This document shows, in pieces, positions 44,320-56,049 of a stretch of DNA of 64,000 nt. Source of the stretch: Catonia carolina (lineage: Eukaryota > Arthropoda > Insecta > Hemiptera > Achilidae); assembly GCA_035578175.1 (NCBI GenBank), contig JAQMRL010000001.1, positions 370,071,720 through 370,135,719 on the forward strand, given 5' to 3'. Below the pieces are notes generated by a model. The model ran no database searches. It had not been told where the DNA came from and worked only from the letters and a program-made list of their open reading frames with translations. A program made the translations under genes and the position numbers. How positions within the stretch are numbered: the stretch's first letter is position 1; each line of letters begins with the position of its first letter.

Positions 44320-46189
44320 AAAAACTAGACAAAAAAATATAAAAACCCTTTAAAATTATTAACCTCAAAAATATCATAACAGATCAGAAAAATATTACAA
44401 TAGTTACAGAAAATTTCGAAGTTTAGAATTCAAAATGTACATGAAATCACCAAGTAATTAATTTTAAAAGGTTAGGCGAACAAATCAAAACCAAACTCTA
44501 GACCAAAAATGTAACAAAACCAGTTGTTACAAAAGCTGGACTTGGGTAAATTTGACATAGAAAATAAGAATAGCAATAGGAAATACTAATCTTTAAAAGT
44601 ATGAGTAGTATTAGAGTTATATCTTAAAATAATATTCTTATTGTTCAAAAATAAGAGTAGCCATTGGGTTTTATTTTTCTTATAATAATGTAATTCTTAG
44701 GTAGTTTAAATTTCAATAAAATTGTTCATTAGTCTAAGACTAGTTACAATAAATAACGAAAATATTCTTAAATTTAACCGTAACTTTATAATAGGCTGAT
44801 ATCGCTTCACATGTAATTAGGTTTATGTTTCATTTTAAAAGTATTTGTAACTCATATTATAACAAATTAATTACCAATTTTAAATTAACTAATTTCGTAA
44901 AACTAACACCATAATATCTATTAACTTGGTAGTATCTTGTTAATTTATGGATTTTGAAACGCTTTGTTGTATTAATAAACATGTAGGGTTATTTAAAACA
45001 AAATTTAATGAATTATTCATTAAGTTGAAACCTTTATTTACTATTTATAGACCTATCTTTTCACTTTAGGGGTTTATTAAACAGTTTGAAACTATAGTAC
45101 TTTATATTAAAACTTTCTTGAATCTAGAGAATAGAAACAGTTCACGTCTATCATGGTTAAAGTTTAAATTTTGATGTTACTTAAAAGTACTTCTTGTTAA
45201 TAATGGTGAAGATCTTGTATAAAATGACCTATTCTGCTAAGTTTATTCCAATATAGCTTGTGGTTTGGTTTTTTACTTATTGTATAAACTTCCTTTGTTT
45301 ACCCTAAGTTTATTATTTGTAATTTATCTTCATACTTTACTCTGGTTTATTAAAAATAGATAGTTATTAATAATAATATTCGTAATCATATGAACCTACA
45401 AACTTTATATTGACTTTACATCCATTCTTTACACATATTGTAAATATAAATAGTGGTAAAGTTACCAGAGTAATGATAGTTTTTTCTGAAAAAATACAGG
45501 TGCTGACCAGAAAGTTTTGATCAAAAAAAAAATTAATAAAGGTATTTTAATCGGAATCCCTTGGTCATTTCTTGGCTAAAACCAGGAAAATAATTACGTT
45601 TTAAACAATCTTTTTTTATACGATAACCCACTGTATTTGTTAAAGACTAGGCAGTATGTGACTTTAAATACATTTAAAAAATATATTTACAAACCAATTA
45701 CATACAGATAATTATACATTACTCAAATATTATAGAATGATACCCTGTTGGGTTATTATTCATAATATTTTTACAATTATTTTGAAATAAATATGACTAA
45801 AAACACGTTGTAAAATTATTATCATAAAATTTGTTATATAAATAGGCTATAATATAACATTGATATAAATATACAATATAATATAATAATTATTAAATAA
45901 TTAAAGAACTTAACATTGTAGCACAAGATTTTTTTGGAAAATCTGAACAGTTAAGTTGTTTAAAGATAGACATGAGATTCGTCGACAAATTTCGAGCTCC
46001 GTCGTCAATGACTTGTACAGATAAAATCAGACAGACCAGATTCCAAAGTATGAAGAATTATTGGGAAAAACGTAAGAGTCATAAAACAAAACCATAAAGG
46101 ATTTTTAAATTTGACTCAAGTAGTCCAATGAGGCCGTAAAAGCAAAAAAAAAATAGAATATAAATAATATTAAAAATACGTCTTAAATT
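44320..46189. other. Long AT-rich interval, nothing supported
   Basis: No long open frame or recognised repeat in about 1.9 kb. Confidence 0.45.
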
Positions 46190-46462
46190 CTATGGCCATA
46201 TATTGAGGCTTCCCGATCACAGACTAACAAAAAAAATAGTAAAATACGTAGCATCCCTCGTTAATGGAGGAGAATGGATCCGAAATGTTAAAAAAGACTT
46301 GGAAATGGCTAATATTGTGAAAGAAGACTTGGACGCAAGAAACAATTTTAGGAGGAAGGTTGAGAAATGGAAAGTTAAACCAGAGACAAAAGCTCCGAGA
46401 ACTGGAGTAAAATGGAGTGAAGAAAGAAAAGCTAAATTCTCGCAAGAAATGAAAAACTGGTA
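46190..46462 (+). pseudogene. Non-LTR RT C-terminal tail fragment
   Basis: Reads FYGHILRLPDHRLTKKIVKY, then VNGGEWIRNVKKDLEMANIV, then GVKWSEERKAKFSQEMKNW and a stop. The GHI-R-P-(D/N)-RL-KKI start and W-SEER...Q.MK-W end match the minus-strand tails at 10105-10420 and 56050-56420. Leucine-rich open frames on the opposite strand are its shadows. No RT catalytic motif is present. Confidence 0.65.
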
Positions 46463-46469
46463 GGTAAAT

Positions 46470-47429
46470 AAAAAGAACAACAAGAAACCCCAAAACTGAA
46501 CCATCTTTACTTAGCGTCTTCCACTTTGGGAGTTTTTCGACTAGTAATAGTAATATGAAAAATATTCAGACCCGAATATAAACTTATCGTTACGTTTTAT
46601 GACAACCTGAAACAAAAAAAAAAGAAATGTGGGCTATGAATGACGTAACCGCTTCCAATCGTAAACATGTAAACTTATAACTGGTATGGATGCAACAGCA
46701 AAATAAAGCATGAATTGATTAGAGTTATAATTAGGTACTTAAATATTAGCTAGAAAGTTAAAGTGATTACCTTTTAACTTAATATATCGTCTAAATACAA
46801 ATACATAATATTACGTATTAATAATAAAACAGTAATTAATTTCAGACAATGAATAGGCACAAAATAATAAAAGATACTAGAAGAAAACGCTTCCCACTCT
46901 ATGTCATTTTCATGTGAAAATATTTAAAGTACTTCGAATTGATAGAATAGCATCGTTAGTGTTGAGTGCCTGTCATAGTTACGTTGACACTCTTGTTTAT
47001 CTTTCTATTAAAATTTACAAGATAGTTGACATTTTTGTCAATTTTTAGTAATTTTACGTAAAAACTTTTTTTTAAGTGCAGTATATAGGTATTAAAAAAT
47101 TAATGATTATCCCAAAAGTGGTAGTTGTTTTTGGTTTTCCTTTGCACAGTCATGTGCCTTGCATCTTCTGTGTCAGTTTATGGTGGTAAAATTTCATACT
47201 AATTTTACATGTATACGTGATCATCAGAACAATAAAATCGTTTTGTACTTCTTACTGTTATGTAAGACATTCAATTTTCTCACCCAATGAAATCTGATTG
47301 ACTGTATGATACTAGTATAGATAGATATTTGAGTTTTAACTAAGTTCCTTTAAGAGCTTTGTCATTAGCTATTAATATGGATTATGGAAGGTTATGGTGG
47401 ATGGTTACGGTGGTTTTAACTTGTTAAAA
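46470..47429. other. No supported feature
   Basis: AT-rich, nothing recognised. Confidence 0.4.
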
Positions 47430-47515
47430 TTTTCGGGCTCTGGTTGGAAATAAAATCGAGAATTTCCGCTTTATAGACTTTCACGCTAACCACTATGCCA
47501 AGAAAGCGGTAATAA
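47430..47515 (-). mobile_element. tRNA-derived SINE head, degenerate
   Basis: The minus strand has A-box-like TTGGCATAGTGGTTAGCGTG and a weak B-box region about 40 bp on. The full tRNA fold is absent. Confidence 0.45.
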
Positions 47516-48070
47516 TTGAATTAATAACATTTTTGTATATAAATGATGTAATAAACCAAACTCTAGGAGGTTATTGGATTGCTTAAAATAATCAAAAATG
47601 TTCATAAAAACATAGATCCAGTAACGCTTTGTTAGCGAGTTACAGCTCGCAAAATATTTCGCTTGAAATTCAGTTTCCCAGGAGAAATGAGGTCGTAGTG
47701 AAATGTACAGGGCTCTAAAAGGAAAACCTGATGGCATCTTATGAGTTTTAACCTGAAAAATTTGTACGGTTTTCCATTTCATTGAATTTACAAAACGAAC
47801 TTAGTTGTATTCCAATTTTTTCGTTTGATATTTACGTGAACATCCATATCAGTTCGTCTACTTAGGTGTAATCCAAGGAAGTAAATATTGTCGCATTAAA
47901 GCAGATGTTTTAATTTTTATTATTTTTCATAAGGCATCTACACCTGTTGCTGTAAACAATCGTTTAACTAGATCCTCCATTCACCCTTATTCTCCCAATC
48001 GCTGTAACCCACGCAGGAGAGAAATGTAAAGTTTCGTTCACATCATCTTTCCATGATCTTCAAAACCTGC

Positions 48071-48661
48071 TGTCACCGGATGGCAACATTAAGCGGCGTG
48101 GGGAAAGCTTAAAGGTTTTGTGCGCTGAAAAGGGCCGTTAGCGGTGGTCATCTAGATGAGAAGAGTCGGTCGTAGTCGTCGTGGTGGTCAAGGAGGCGGA
48201 CGACACGGTGCGTCGTCGTCCAGAAAAGACGTCATCATCTTCTTTCGCAGTAGTGTGTCGAAGGCTGCTTCGTCGTGATCCGATGGACGCAAGGCTTGAT
48301 CGAGGGACCGCTGTGGGCATCTCTCGCGGCAGCGGGCGATGGCGGTCCCGATTGACGGTGGTTACGGAGTCGGATCGGCGAGTAGAAGCATCATCTTTTC
48401 TCTTTCGCGGTCGTCGATTGGTCTTGGTCGTAGTCCGATAGCCGTGTGCCGATGGTGGATGTCTGGTTGAAGCTGTAGAGTGGAATGGAATGAAGATGGG
48501 TTTCAGCGGAGCGCTCTTTATATAGTCACCAGAGCGCTGCGGTAGAGGCGGTTACTAGCTCTCTGCAGTGCCGACACAGCCCTAACACTCCTGTCGGAAC
48601 TATTGTCGGCTTCCCTCTGTCGGTATGAAAGAAGTTTTGTTAGCCGGAGGCGATGGTGACA
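48071..48661 (-). mobile_element. Probable solo LTR, GC-rich, copy 2
   Basis: 591 bp, TGTCACCGG...GGTGACA, flanked by the 4-bp duplication CTGC. It aligns with copy 1 (21360-21996) over the promoter, the CCCACAGCGGTCCCTCGA block, and the stem-loop region. TATATAAAG is at 48524-48516 (minus). Short Arg/Ser- and Asp-rich open frames on both strands differ from those of copy 1, so coding is unlikely. Confidence 0.65.
48516..48524 (-). promoter_or_regulatory. TATA box of LTR copy 2
   Basis: TATATAAAG followed by AGCGCT on the minus strand, conserved with copy 1. Confidence 0.6.
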
Positions 48662-48724
48662 CTGCCTTTTCACCTTTTTCCTCCTGGTTATTTTTCATTC
48701 CGTTATTTTATTAATCCATCTTTC

Positions 48725-50149
48725 CTCCGTTCTTCTTACTTCTCTTTACCATAACAATCGTTTTTTCCTCTGTGTATTTTATTACATTCTCTTTCAATTA
48801 CCTCTTTCTTCTAATTTCCTCATTTGGTACCTTATCTGATCTGGTCAAAAAGATAGTTGCTTATCATAGCAGTTTCACATAAAGATAAACTGAGAGACTC
48901 ATTCCTCATTGTAAAGTGAATGTAGTAATTATATTTTAGTTGTTTGCTAATTGTAGTACGCCAGTTAGTGAACCGCATTTCTTAGACCACCAGATGGTGT
49001 TGAATGGTGTGGGGTGTATGAACTGGATCAACTGTTGTAGTTAGAAAAATGTAAAATTTGTTAAACCGTTGTGTATATTGTAATAGCTAAATATTTTTTT
49101 TTTAAACAATGCTACCGTTCTCTTACATATGGTACGTTTTGTTGTTAATTAGTATTCACAGTTATATAGTGCATTATAATCATTACTTCACTAAAACCAT
49201 TGTATTTGATGTGACCACAACTACTGCTGTTGAATTTAATTTAATTTTACTATAATGAGAACGTAATTTTAATACACCGTAAATATTGATAATTGAAACA
49301 ACACAATGGCATTATAATGACCACTCTCCTATTAGCTTTATTGCAATTTCTAAATAATTCTGATTTGCATTCATGTTACAATAAGCCATTTTATTTGACT
49401 ATGAATTCTAATGATTTCATTTCTAACTTTCATTGGGTTTATGTTTTCATTTTTTATACATAAATTTTCCGTAAATACTTTTCCAGTCTAAAGATTTTTT
49501 AAACAATTCAAGGTATTGTTCGTTTTATAATAATAAAAACCAATTAATTTTGTAATCTTCGAATTGGTAAAACACCAAAATATTTTTTTAATTTTTCTGA
49601 CATAATTTTATCAGTTTACGTTGATTTTGTAATCCCCTTCAATTCTTAAATCCTTTTTCCCAGAATTTTAAAAATTAATTGAGTGTTTGTTGCTGCAGAT
49701 AAAAGTGTTTTTCACTATCCCACAGACTGACAGTTAGATATTTGGGAATCATTCTTCAAAATGGCTCACTTGTAAATCTCACAACTCACTGAAACAACAG
49801 ATGCTTAAAGAACAGAACGTTTCATTATTATGAATGTTACCTGCCCAGCGGCAGATTCCTTTCATCATATTTTGTATTCAACACATTCTGTCCTTCTCGC
49901 ACCACAATTTCTGTACAGCTTATGAACCCTTTTAAATCGTGTATAATCTTGAGTCTTTGATGTCCTATAACAAAATGTTTATATTATTAGAACAAAATAT
50001 TAAATTCAACGCTTAATAAATATATGACAAAATTCTTTTAAAATCTACTTGGCAGGTAATCTTCTCAACCATTATCAATGAAACTAAATTCCATATAAGT
50101 ATCTGAATATTATATAATAAATAATATCAATACTATCACTACTATTGTA
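48725..50149. other. AT-rich interval, nothing supported
   Basis: No open frame of note and no recognised repeat up to the mariner-type element. Confidence 0.45.
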
Positions 50150-51496
50150 CGGTGATTATAAATGAAATAGACAGTTTCGATAGCTTATAGAAAATTAATT
50201 TTTTAAAGTTCAGGTAATTACTTCATGATTATATAGAAGAAATCATTAAGTTTTTATTGAAAATATTTACAGATGTTCAATGTGTGCACCATTTTGTAAC
50301 ACGACAGATATCAACACGGTAGTCGAATTCTTCCCACACACGATTAAGCATATGACGGTCAACTGTGACAAGAGCATTTGCGATACGTTGCTTTAGATCA
50401 TTGATATCTACAGGAAGCGGTGGTACAAAAACTTTGTCTTTTACATAACCCCATAAGAAAAAGTCGCAGGGCGTTAGTTCTGGACTACGAGGTGACCACG
50501 GTGTAAACACAATGTTTTCCTCACTTGCACGGCCGATCCATCGTCTAGGAAGACGTTCATCAAGATAATTTCTGACCTGTAAGAGCCAGTGAGGTGGAGC
50601 TCCATCTTGTACAAAAATGAAGTTATCACTATCTTCCTGGAGTTGAGGCATTAACCATTCGTTTAACATGTCCAGATAAATTACTCCGGTTACTGACACT
50701 TCATGAAAGAAGAACGGCCCGTAAAACTTTTCACGTGATAATGCGGAAAAGACGTTAACTTTAGCGGAATCGCATGTATGCTGTAAAGTTATTTTTGGGT
50801 TTTCTGTGCCCCATATTCTAACATTATGTCTATTAACTTTTCCACTAATGTGAAAATTACATTCATCACTGAAAATTAGGCTATTAAAGAATGGGTCGAC
50901 ATTTTCAACACAATGTTGCATCTCCAGAGAACAATTTTTACGTACGACTTTATCACTGGTATTTAAACTTTCTACTAACTGCAATTTATAAGGTGTCATT
51001 TTCAAACGTTTCCGTAGAATTTTTCACACAGTCGGTTGAGGAAATTGCAATTCTAAACTTGCTGATATAGTTGATTTTCCTGGACTTCGTACATAAACAT
51101 CACGAACACTATCAATTTGTTCTTCTGTAACAAAAGGTCTTCCAGTACTCTTCCTTTTACACAGACATTCACTGTTTTCAAAATGTTTATACCAGTCATA
51201 GATTGATTGCCTTGTTGGTGGTGGTTTACCGTATCTTGTTCTGAAATAATGTTGCACAATCATAACCGAGTTTGTTCTGACTAATTCAAGAACACAAAAA
51301 CCTTTCTCCACTTGAATAGCAGCCATTTTGCTAGACTGGTCGTTGTAACAGCAGCCAACATCAAAATGCTAGCAATAGTTGTACCAACATAAACTTTAAA
51401 AAATTACCTACAAACCTATATCATTTACTATATTCAAATACACCAGATTGATGTTTAAGAAACTGTCTAAAGTGCCTATTTCATTTATAATCACCC
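50150..51496 (-). mobile_element. Mariner-type DNA transposon, end to end
   Basis: Terminal inverted repeats of 21 bp, sharing GGTGATTATAAATGAAATAG after one mismatched outer base (C on the left, G on the right), lie at 50150-50170 and 51476-51496. TA dinucleotides flank at 50148-50149 and 51497-51498. A subterminal AGACAGTTTC is repeated in inverted orientation near both ends (about 50170 and 51460). The length is 1347 bp, normal for the IS630-Tc1-mariner superfamily. Confidence 0.9.
50277..51326 (-). pseudogene. Mariner-type transposase with one in-frame stop
   Basis: Encodes the enzyme that cuts and pastes the element by its terminal repeats. 349 codons run from the Met at 51324-51326 to the stop at 50277. 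The only lesion is TGA at 51026-51024 (codon 101), where relatives usually have Trp (TV-W-K-LRKRLK). The N-terminal helix-turn-helix region includes QSIYDWYKHFENSECLC and STGRP. Catalytic acidic residues by position: Asp154 (FSDECNFH), Asp241 (VQDGAPPHW), Asp288 (LTPCDFFLWGYVKD). The second and third are separated by 46 residues, including a SEENIVF stretch. Inactive as it stands unless the stop is read through. Confidence 0.9.
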
Positions 51497-51499
51497 TAA

Positions 51500-52158
51500 T
51501 ATAATATATTATAAAATATAATATATTTAATATTAATAGACTACTACACTATAGGCTAATACGTATCAGTACTATCTGAAACCGATTTGGATAGATGGCT
51601 CCCAAATTTACGGATCCCCAGAACAAACTAATATAAACATTTTACAAACCTGCTTGCATAAATCACATGGAATCTTTGTCTTCCCTTTGGTAAAGACATT
51701 TGACTGAGTACATTTACTAGACAACTATTGACGAAGGCTGAAGAAAAATTTTAACAGAGATTTTTTTGCTTCCAAGAAAGTTCAAACTGAGAAAATAAAA
51801 AAGTTAAACACAAATAATACTATTGAAATAATTTAAAAATATATAACTTATATATAATCATAGAAAATCCATTAGTATGTAATCTGTTATTTTTATCATC
51901 GTATCAATTTATATAGTGGTTTTAAAGCATTTGCTTTCAAATACTAAAAATGTATTTGTGCTAGAATTATTACTCAATCAATTTAATCTTTCATGTTGGA
52001 TGTTACTTGATTCACATTACAGTCTAAAATGTGCTCGGGTGTGTCTGTTGTTCAAATGATAAAGTTAATAAAGATCAATCATTTGAAATTAATAAAATAA
52101 TAATTAAGACTCGATTTCGGAAATGTTCCCTCATTAACAATCATGTCGACTGTTAAAA
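51500..52158. other. No supported feature
   Basis: AT-rich spacer. Confidence 0.4.
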
Positions 52159-53060
52159 ATCTGGTGTAAAACACTCACACAACTTTCTCTTACCAATGCA
52201 AATAATGAACAATATAACCTAACATACATTAGAAAAAAAACAAAAAACATAACCTAATAATAATAACATAACCAATAATAATCATAAGTGAATGATCCAA
52301 AATTAAAACCAACCTTAGTTTGGCTTAATAATACGGAAAATCATTCTTTCACGCTAAACTAGGCTCTGCAGAGAAAAATGAAACTTGTAGATCTTTAAAT
52401 TTTCTGCAAATTTGTTTTAGTAGTACACTTTTGTCGTTAAATGCATACTAAGGCCGAAATCTTGAAAAATTCAATTTTTCCTGATTTTCGTGAAAATACA
52501 GAAAATCACTAATTATCGCTAAACTAAGCGTTATAAAAAGAAATGTTTGGAATAAAAGTTGTAGAGTTTTAAATTGTCCACAACTTTTATTATATACACT
52601 TTAGCTCTAAAATGCATATTAAGTCCGTAATCTTAATAAAACCGGTTTTCTACGAGAGGACAGCCTGTCCAAGAGTTTCAGCAGACATAGCACCTATCCT
52701 ATCTTGTTGCGCATAAAAAATGTATTAATTAAGGCAATTTTTAAAATAATCATAGTTTTGAAAAATCAACCGTTTTTTAGAAAATCGTAAAAAAGTGAAA
52801 AATTACACGAATAAACTATTACTTTCGGTTGACCGATTTCCATGAAAATGTTTGGGTCGGGTCCTCTAGTAGTACCTAACTTAAGTTTCAAGTTCGTGTG
52901 ATGTTCCGTCCTTGAGATATTTTGTTCACACGCACACAGACCAATCGCTAAAAATATGTTTTTTGGTTTCAGGTGGTCTAAAAACGTGTATATCCGGTGA
53001 ATACTCAATTTCGAAAAATTGACATGAAAACAATACTTTCCTTCCCAAGGCAAGTAAAGT
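52159..53060 (-). mobile_element. Family D TIR element, long copy 3 (reverse)
   Basis: On the minus strand starts ACTTTACTTGCC and ends GGTAAGAGAAAGTTGTGTGA, then TTTTACACCAGAT. It contains the same internal modules (AGCGTGAAAGAATGATTTTC, CAACTTTTATTCCAAACATT). The minus-strand open frame at 53053-52766 is incidental. Confidence 0.75.
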
Positions 53061-53074
53061 AAAGTAAAGTAAAT
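53055..53074. repeat. (AAAGT)n microsatellite
   Basis: Tandem AAAGT at the family D terminus, possibly expanded from the end's own AAAGT. Confidence 0.85.
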
Positions 53075-53082
53075 ACTTTCCT

Positions 53083-53275
53083 TTCCAAGGCATTGGCGTA
53101 GTTGGTAACGTGCTCGCTTCTCATCATGCGGTTGTGGGTTCGAATCCTACTCAGGCACGGCATATTTTCATACGTTACAAAAAAAATCATTTCATCCTCC
53201 ATTGTACAAAGTTACAGCCCAACGTCGTCGCTAATGACCATTGCAGTTGAAGCGACGTTAAATAAATAAATAAGT
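53083..53275 (+). mobile_element. tRNA-derived SINE family B, forward copy
   Basis: tRNA-like head with A-box TTGGCGTAGTTGGTAACGTG and B-box TTGTGGGTTCGAATCCTACT (T-arm stem GTGGG/CCTAC). The body is TTTTCATACGTTAC...TCATTTCATCCTCC and the 3' tail is GACGTTAAATAAATAAATAA. The B-box spacing is correct, but the acceptor and anticodon arms do not form a standard tRNA. Confidence 0.8.
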
Positions 53276-53279
53276 AATA

Positions 53280-54489
53280 AAATAATACAACCTTAACTGA
53301 ATAGATCTTCTGGCGTGTTTATTTTTGGAGTGCTTAATTAGACTGAGCCTGTTCCTTGACACGCTGCAGTCGCTAGTTGTAAAGGAACAACGCAATGTTC
53401 AGTAAAGGAAGATAATTTTATATTTATTTATATAAATAAATTAAGTTTTAATTTTTGCTTGACAAGCCGTAGTTTTATTTTAATGATATATGAAACGAAC
53501 AAACATTTTGTGTTGAAAAGACCTTTAATAAACCGTATCAGCCAGATTACGAACAGCCTACTTGTCCAGAATAAATATCGAGATAATTTTTTTTTTAATC
53601 TTAGTATATATTTACGCCTAATTTTAATATACGCACGCATTGCCGTAAATATTTATTGAATCTGAGTTCCAAAAAAAAAAAAATTTTTGGATTGTGTTGG
53701 GCGAACTCTAGTACGCGTATCAGTTTGTTAAATTTAAATGTTTATATTGATTTTTATTTCGTATTCCAGAAAAATAGTATTCTACGTGAACGAATCTACA
53801 TAGGAATCTGACCTTTTATTGTGTTGAAAAAAGTGAGCAGACAGTTCAGTCAAGAGTTGAAAGGAACACCGGCTTTAGGATAGTCTAAAATAAATTGAAA
53901 AAATACTTGCGTTCATTAATAAAATGTATTATAAAAACGATCACGTATTACTCAGCAATATCTGTCTACTTCGTTTTTGAAAGTACACAGAGTCATACGT
54001 ATTCCCACATAAGCTTCTGAACGTTTGCTTAATGGATCGATCTTGATGAGTAGACTAAAACTAAGCGCTTGGATGAAAGGTATACATAACTATCATCTGA
54101 GTTTACATAAGCCGTCTTTAATAATCTCTTCTATAGCACAAGAATTCTGAGAGGTTAAAATTTTAGAATATCAAATTTATAAGTAACTTTTAATATTGTG
54201 TACTTAAAATTGTCAAGGTTAGAATATGCAAAATTAGTTTTCCCATTTTCAAGTTTTTATCAAATAACATTTTTAGGGTTTTTTGTCAGTTTTATTATTG
54301 TCGCATAGACATGTACACAATAGTTTATAGTGAACAGCTACTTGTATATTTAGTATTGACTACGTAGTCATTATTTTATTTATAGTAGATAAGTTTTTAT
54401 TTGTTATATTATGTGATAACCGAAGATCCAATGAGAAAACTTCTTGGAATTTAATTTATATTTTATATAATTTTCTTGAGCCTTGACCT
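53280..54489. other. No supported feature
   Basis: AT-rich. Opposing open frames at 53428-53659 overlap and have no motif. Confidence 0.4.
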
Positions 54490-54920
54490 GCAATTGAGTT
54501 CGATGTTACATCTTCTCGGCAGTGTTTTATGGCGCGGAAGCTTGGACGTTGAAAAAAAACTAATATTAGAAGAAAAGAATAGTTTGAGATTTGTTTGTAC
54601 AGGCACACGCCCTGGGTGAAAATACCCTGGGTGAATAAAGTACCCAAAGAGAAATTCTTATGGAGAATGAGAACAATAAAGCAACTTGTTTACTTCATCC
54701 AAAAAAGGAATTGGATTGAATATCTGGATCACATTATGCGTGGACCAAGATATGAAATAATTCGCTTTATAACATAAGGCAAGATTCAGGGGAAAGAGAG
54801 TAGTAGGAAGGAAAAGAATTTCTTGGTTGAAGAATCTTTGCGACTGGTTTCGTTGTACCTCAGTGAAGCTGTTCAGAGCTGCGGTGTCAAAGATCCAAAT
54901 AGCGAAAATGATTATTGTTT
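54490..54920 (+). pseudogene. RTE-like RT C-terminal fragment
   Basis: Reads YGAEAWTLKK (frame change), then IPWVNKVPKEKFLWRMRTIK, RNWIEYLDHIMRGPRYEIIR, GKIQGKRVVGRKRISWLKNL, then DWFRCTSVKLFRAAVSKIQI. This is a well-conserved C-terminal order in insect non-LTR RTs (W-DKV-NEE-L-RM, EYLGHIMRG.KYE, GRRRISWLKNLRDWF). A few frameshifts and a stop are present. The RT catalytic part is absent. Confidence 0.75.
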
Positions 54921-55239
54921 ATATTTTATTTTTATTTATTTATGTTGTCTTGTCTCTTTAAAATAAGACTGTAGAATGGCTTCGTTTAAGTCGCCGAGTA
55001 TCGTTTGAATTGTCTAGAAATGAGATAACGAGGTGATTCGTGTATGATTTGAGCTATGTTTGGTATTTTGTACTGTGTGTTCTTTTTTTTTAATTGAACT
55101 ATGGAAATGTGTAGATTTTTTTGTAATATGTTGTTCACTATGTATCAAATGTTGCTGAGATTGTTCTAAGTATTTGAACCTGTGCAGTATTTTAATTAAT
55201 ATAATACAAAATATTAAAAAAACTTAGATGTAAAATATA
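54921..55239. other. No supported feature
   Basis: AT-rich. Confidence 0.4.
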
Positions 55240-55665
55240 TAAACCATCTTGTGTGAACACATTCATGACTTCCTCTTATCAATATCACTTTCGAATAAAT
55301 AATGAACCATATAATCTGCGTTTAAACATGAGTAAACTATGTAATGTGAAAACATACCTAATTTTAATCATGAGTGAATGATACAAAATGAAAATCAAAC
55401 ATAGTTTTACTTAAGAATACGGGAAACCTCTAATATTAACGCTAAACTACGCACTGTAGAAAGTAATACTTGAAATAGAAGTGTAGGATTTTTTTAAATT
55501 GTTTATAACTTTGAATATACACATTAGTCTCAAAATGCATATAAAGGCACCGATCTTAAAAAAATAATATTTTACCATGAGAGCACAAGCCCTACCAAGA
55601 ATTTCAGTAGAGATGGCGCTTACCCTATATTGTAGAACATAAAAAAGTAGTACCTTCTCAATCAC
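55240..55665 (-). mobile_element. Family D element, internally deleted copy
   Basis: On the minus strand has AGGGTAAGCGCCATCTCTAC, TGGTAGGG, a single CTAGTTTAGCG-type module (seen as CGCTAAACTACGCAC on +), and the GTTTTAC...CATGATT block up to a decayed AAGAGGAAGTCATGAATGTG end. One of the two internal modules and the left end are missing. Confidence 0.65.
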
Positions 55666-55679
55666 AATCTCTACAAAAT

Positions 55680-56049
55680 ATTTTTTTATTAATTCTTCTT
55701 AATTAACAAGAAAATCTACTCTCTTATGTAAAAGTTAATTTTTCACTTGTATTTGTTTTCAATATACGAGTAGGTATATATTGAAAACATAACGACCGAC
55801 ATACTCTATATAATTCTTTAGGGTGTTAATTTGTACTCGCAATATTCTAATTTTTAACTTTTTCGACTTATATTATTAACTGATCTGGAGTGTTGTAGGC
55901 TATTACACTGCCATACATGGATGTTGGAAAATCAGGACAAAAAAGATTTAAGGTGATTAAAATGTGTCTATGGACACGAAAGCAAAAGATTAGCTGAACC
56001 GAGGAAAAGAAAATAATGTGGTATTTTTTCCGCTTCTATGACCGCATTG
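55680..56049. other. No supported feature
   Basis: AT-rich. Confidence 0.4.

Larger units (their letters stand above)
47945..48720 (-). pseudogene. RTE-like RT tail fragment split by the LTR insertion
   Basis: Joining the sequence on either side of 48071-48661 (allowing for the CTGC duplication), the minus strand reads GGKR, a stop, KGRF, a stop, then RSWKDDVNETL. This resembles the usual GRPRRSWKDDVNE tail of insect RTs. The rejoined reading supports the LTR as a clean insertion. Confidence 0.5.

Noticed and set aside
46217..46504. Phe/Leu-rich hydrophobic minus-strand frames resembling membrane proteins
   Set aside because: They are antisense shadows of the RT tail at 46190-46462.
53083..53160. 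Functional tRNA gene
   Set aside because: A and B boxes and a T arm are present, but the acceptor and anticodon arms do not form a standard tRNA. The sequence continues into a body and tail shared with a second copy. It is a SINE.
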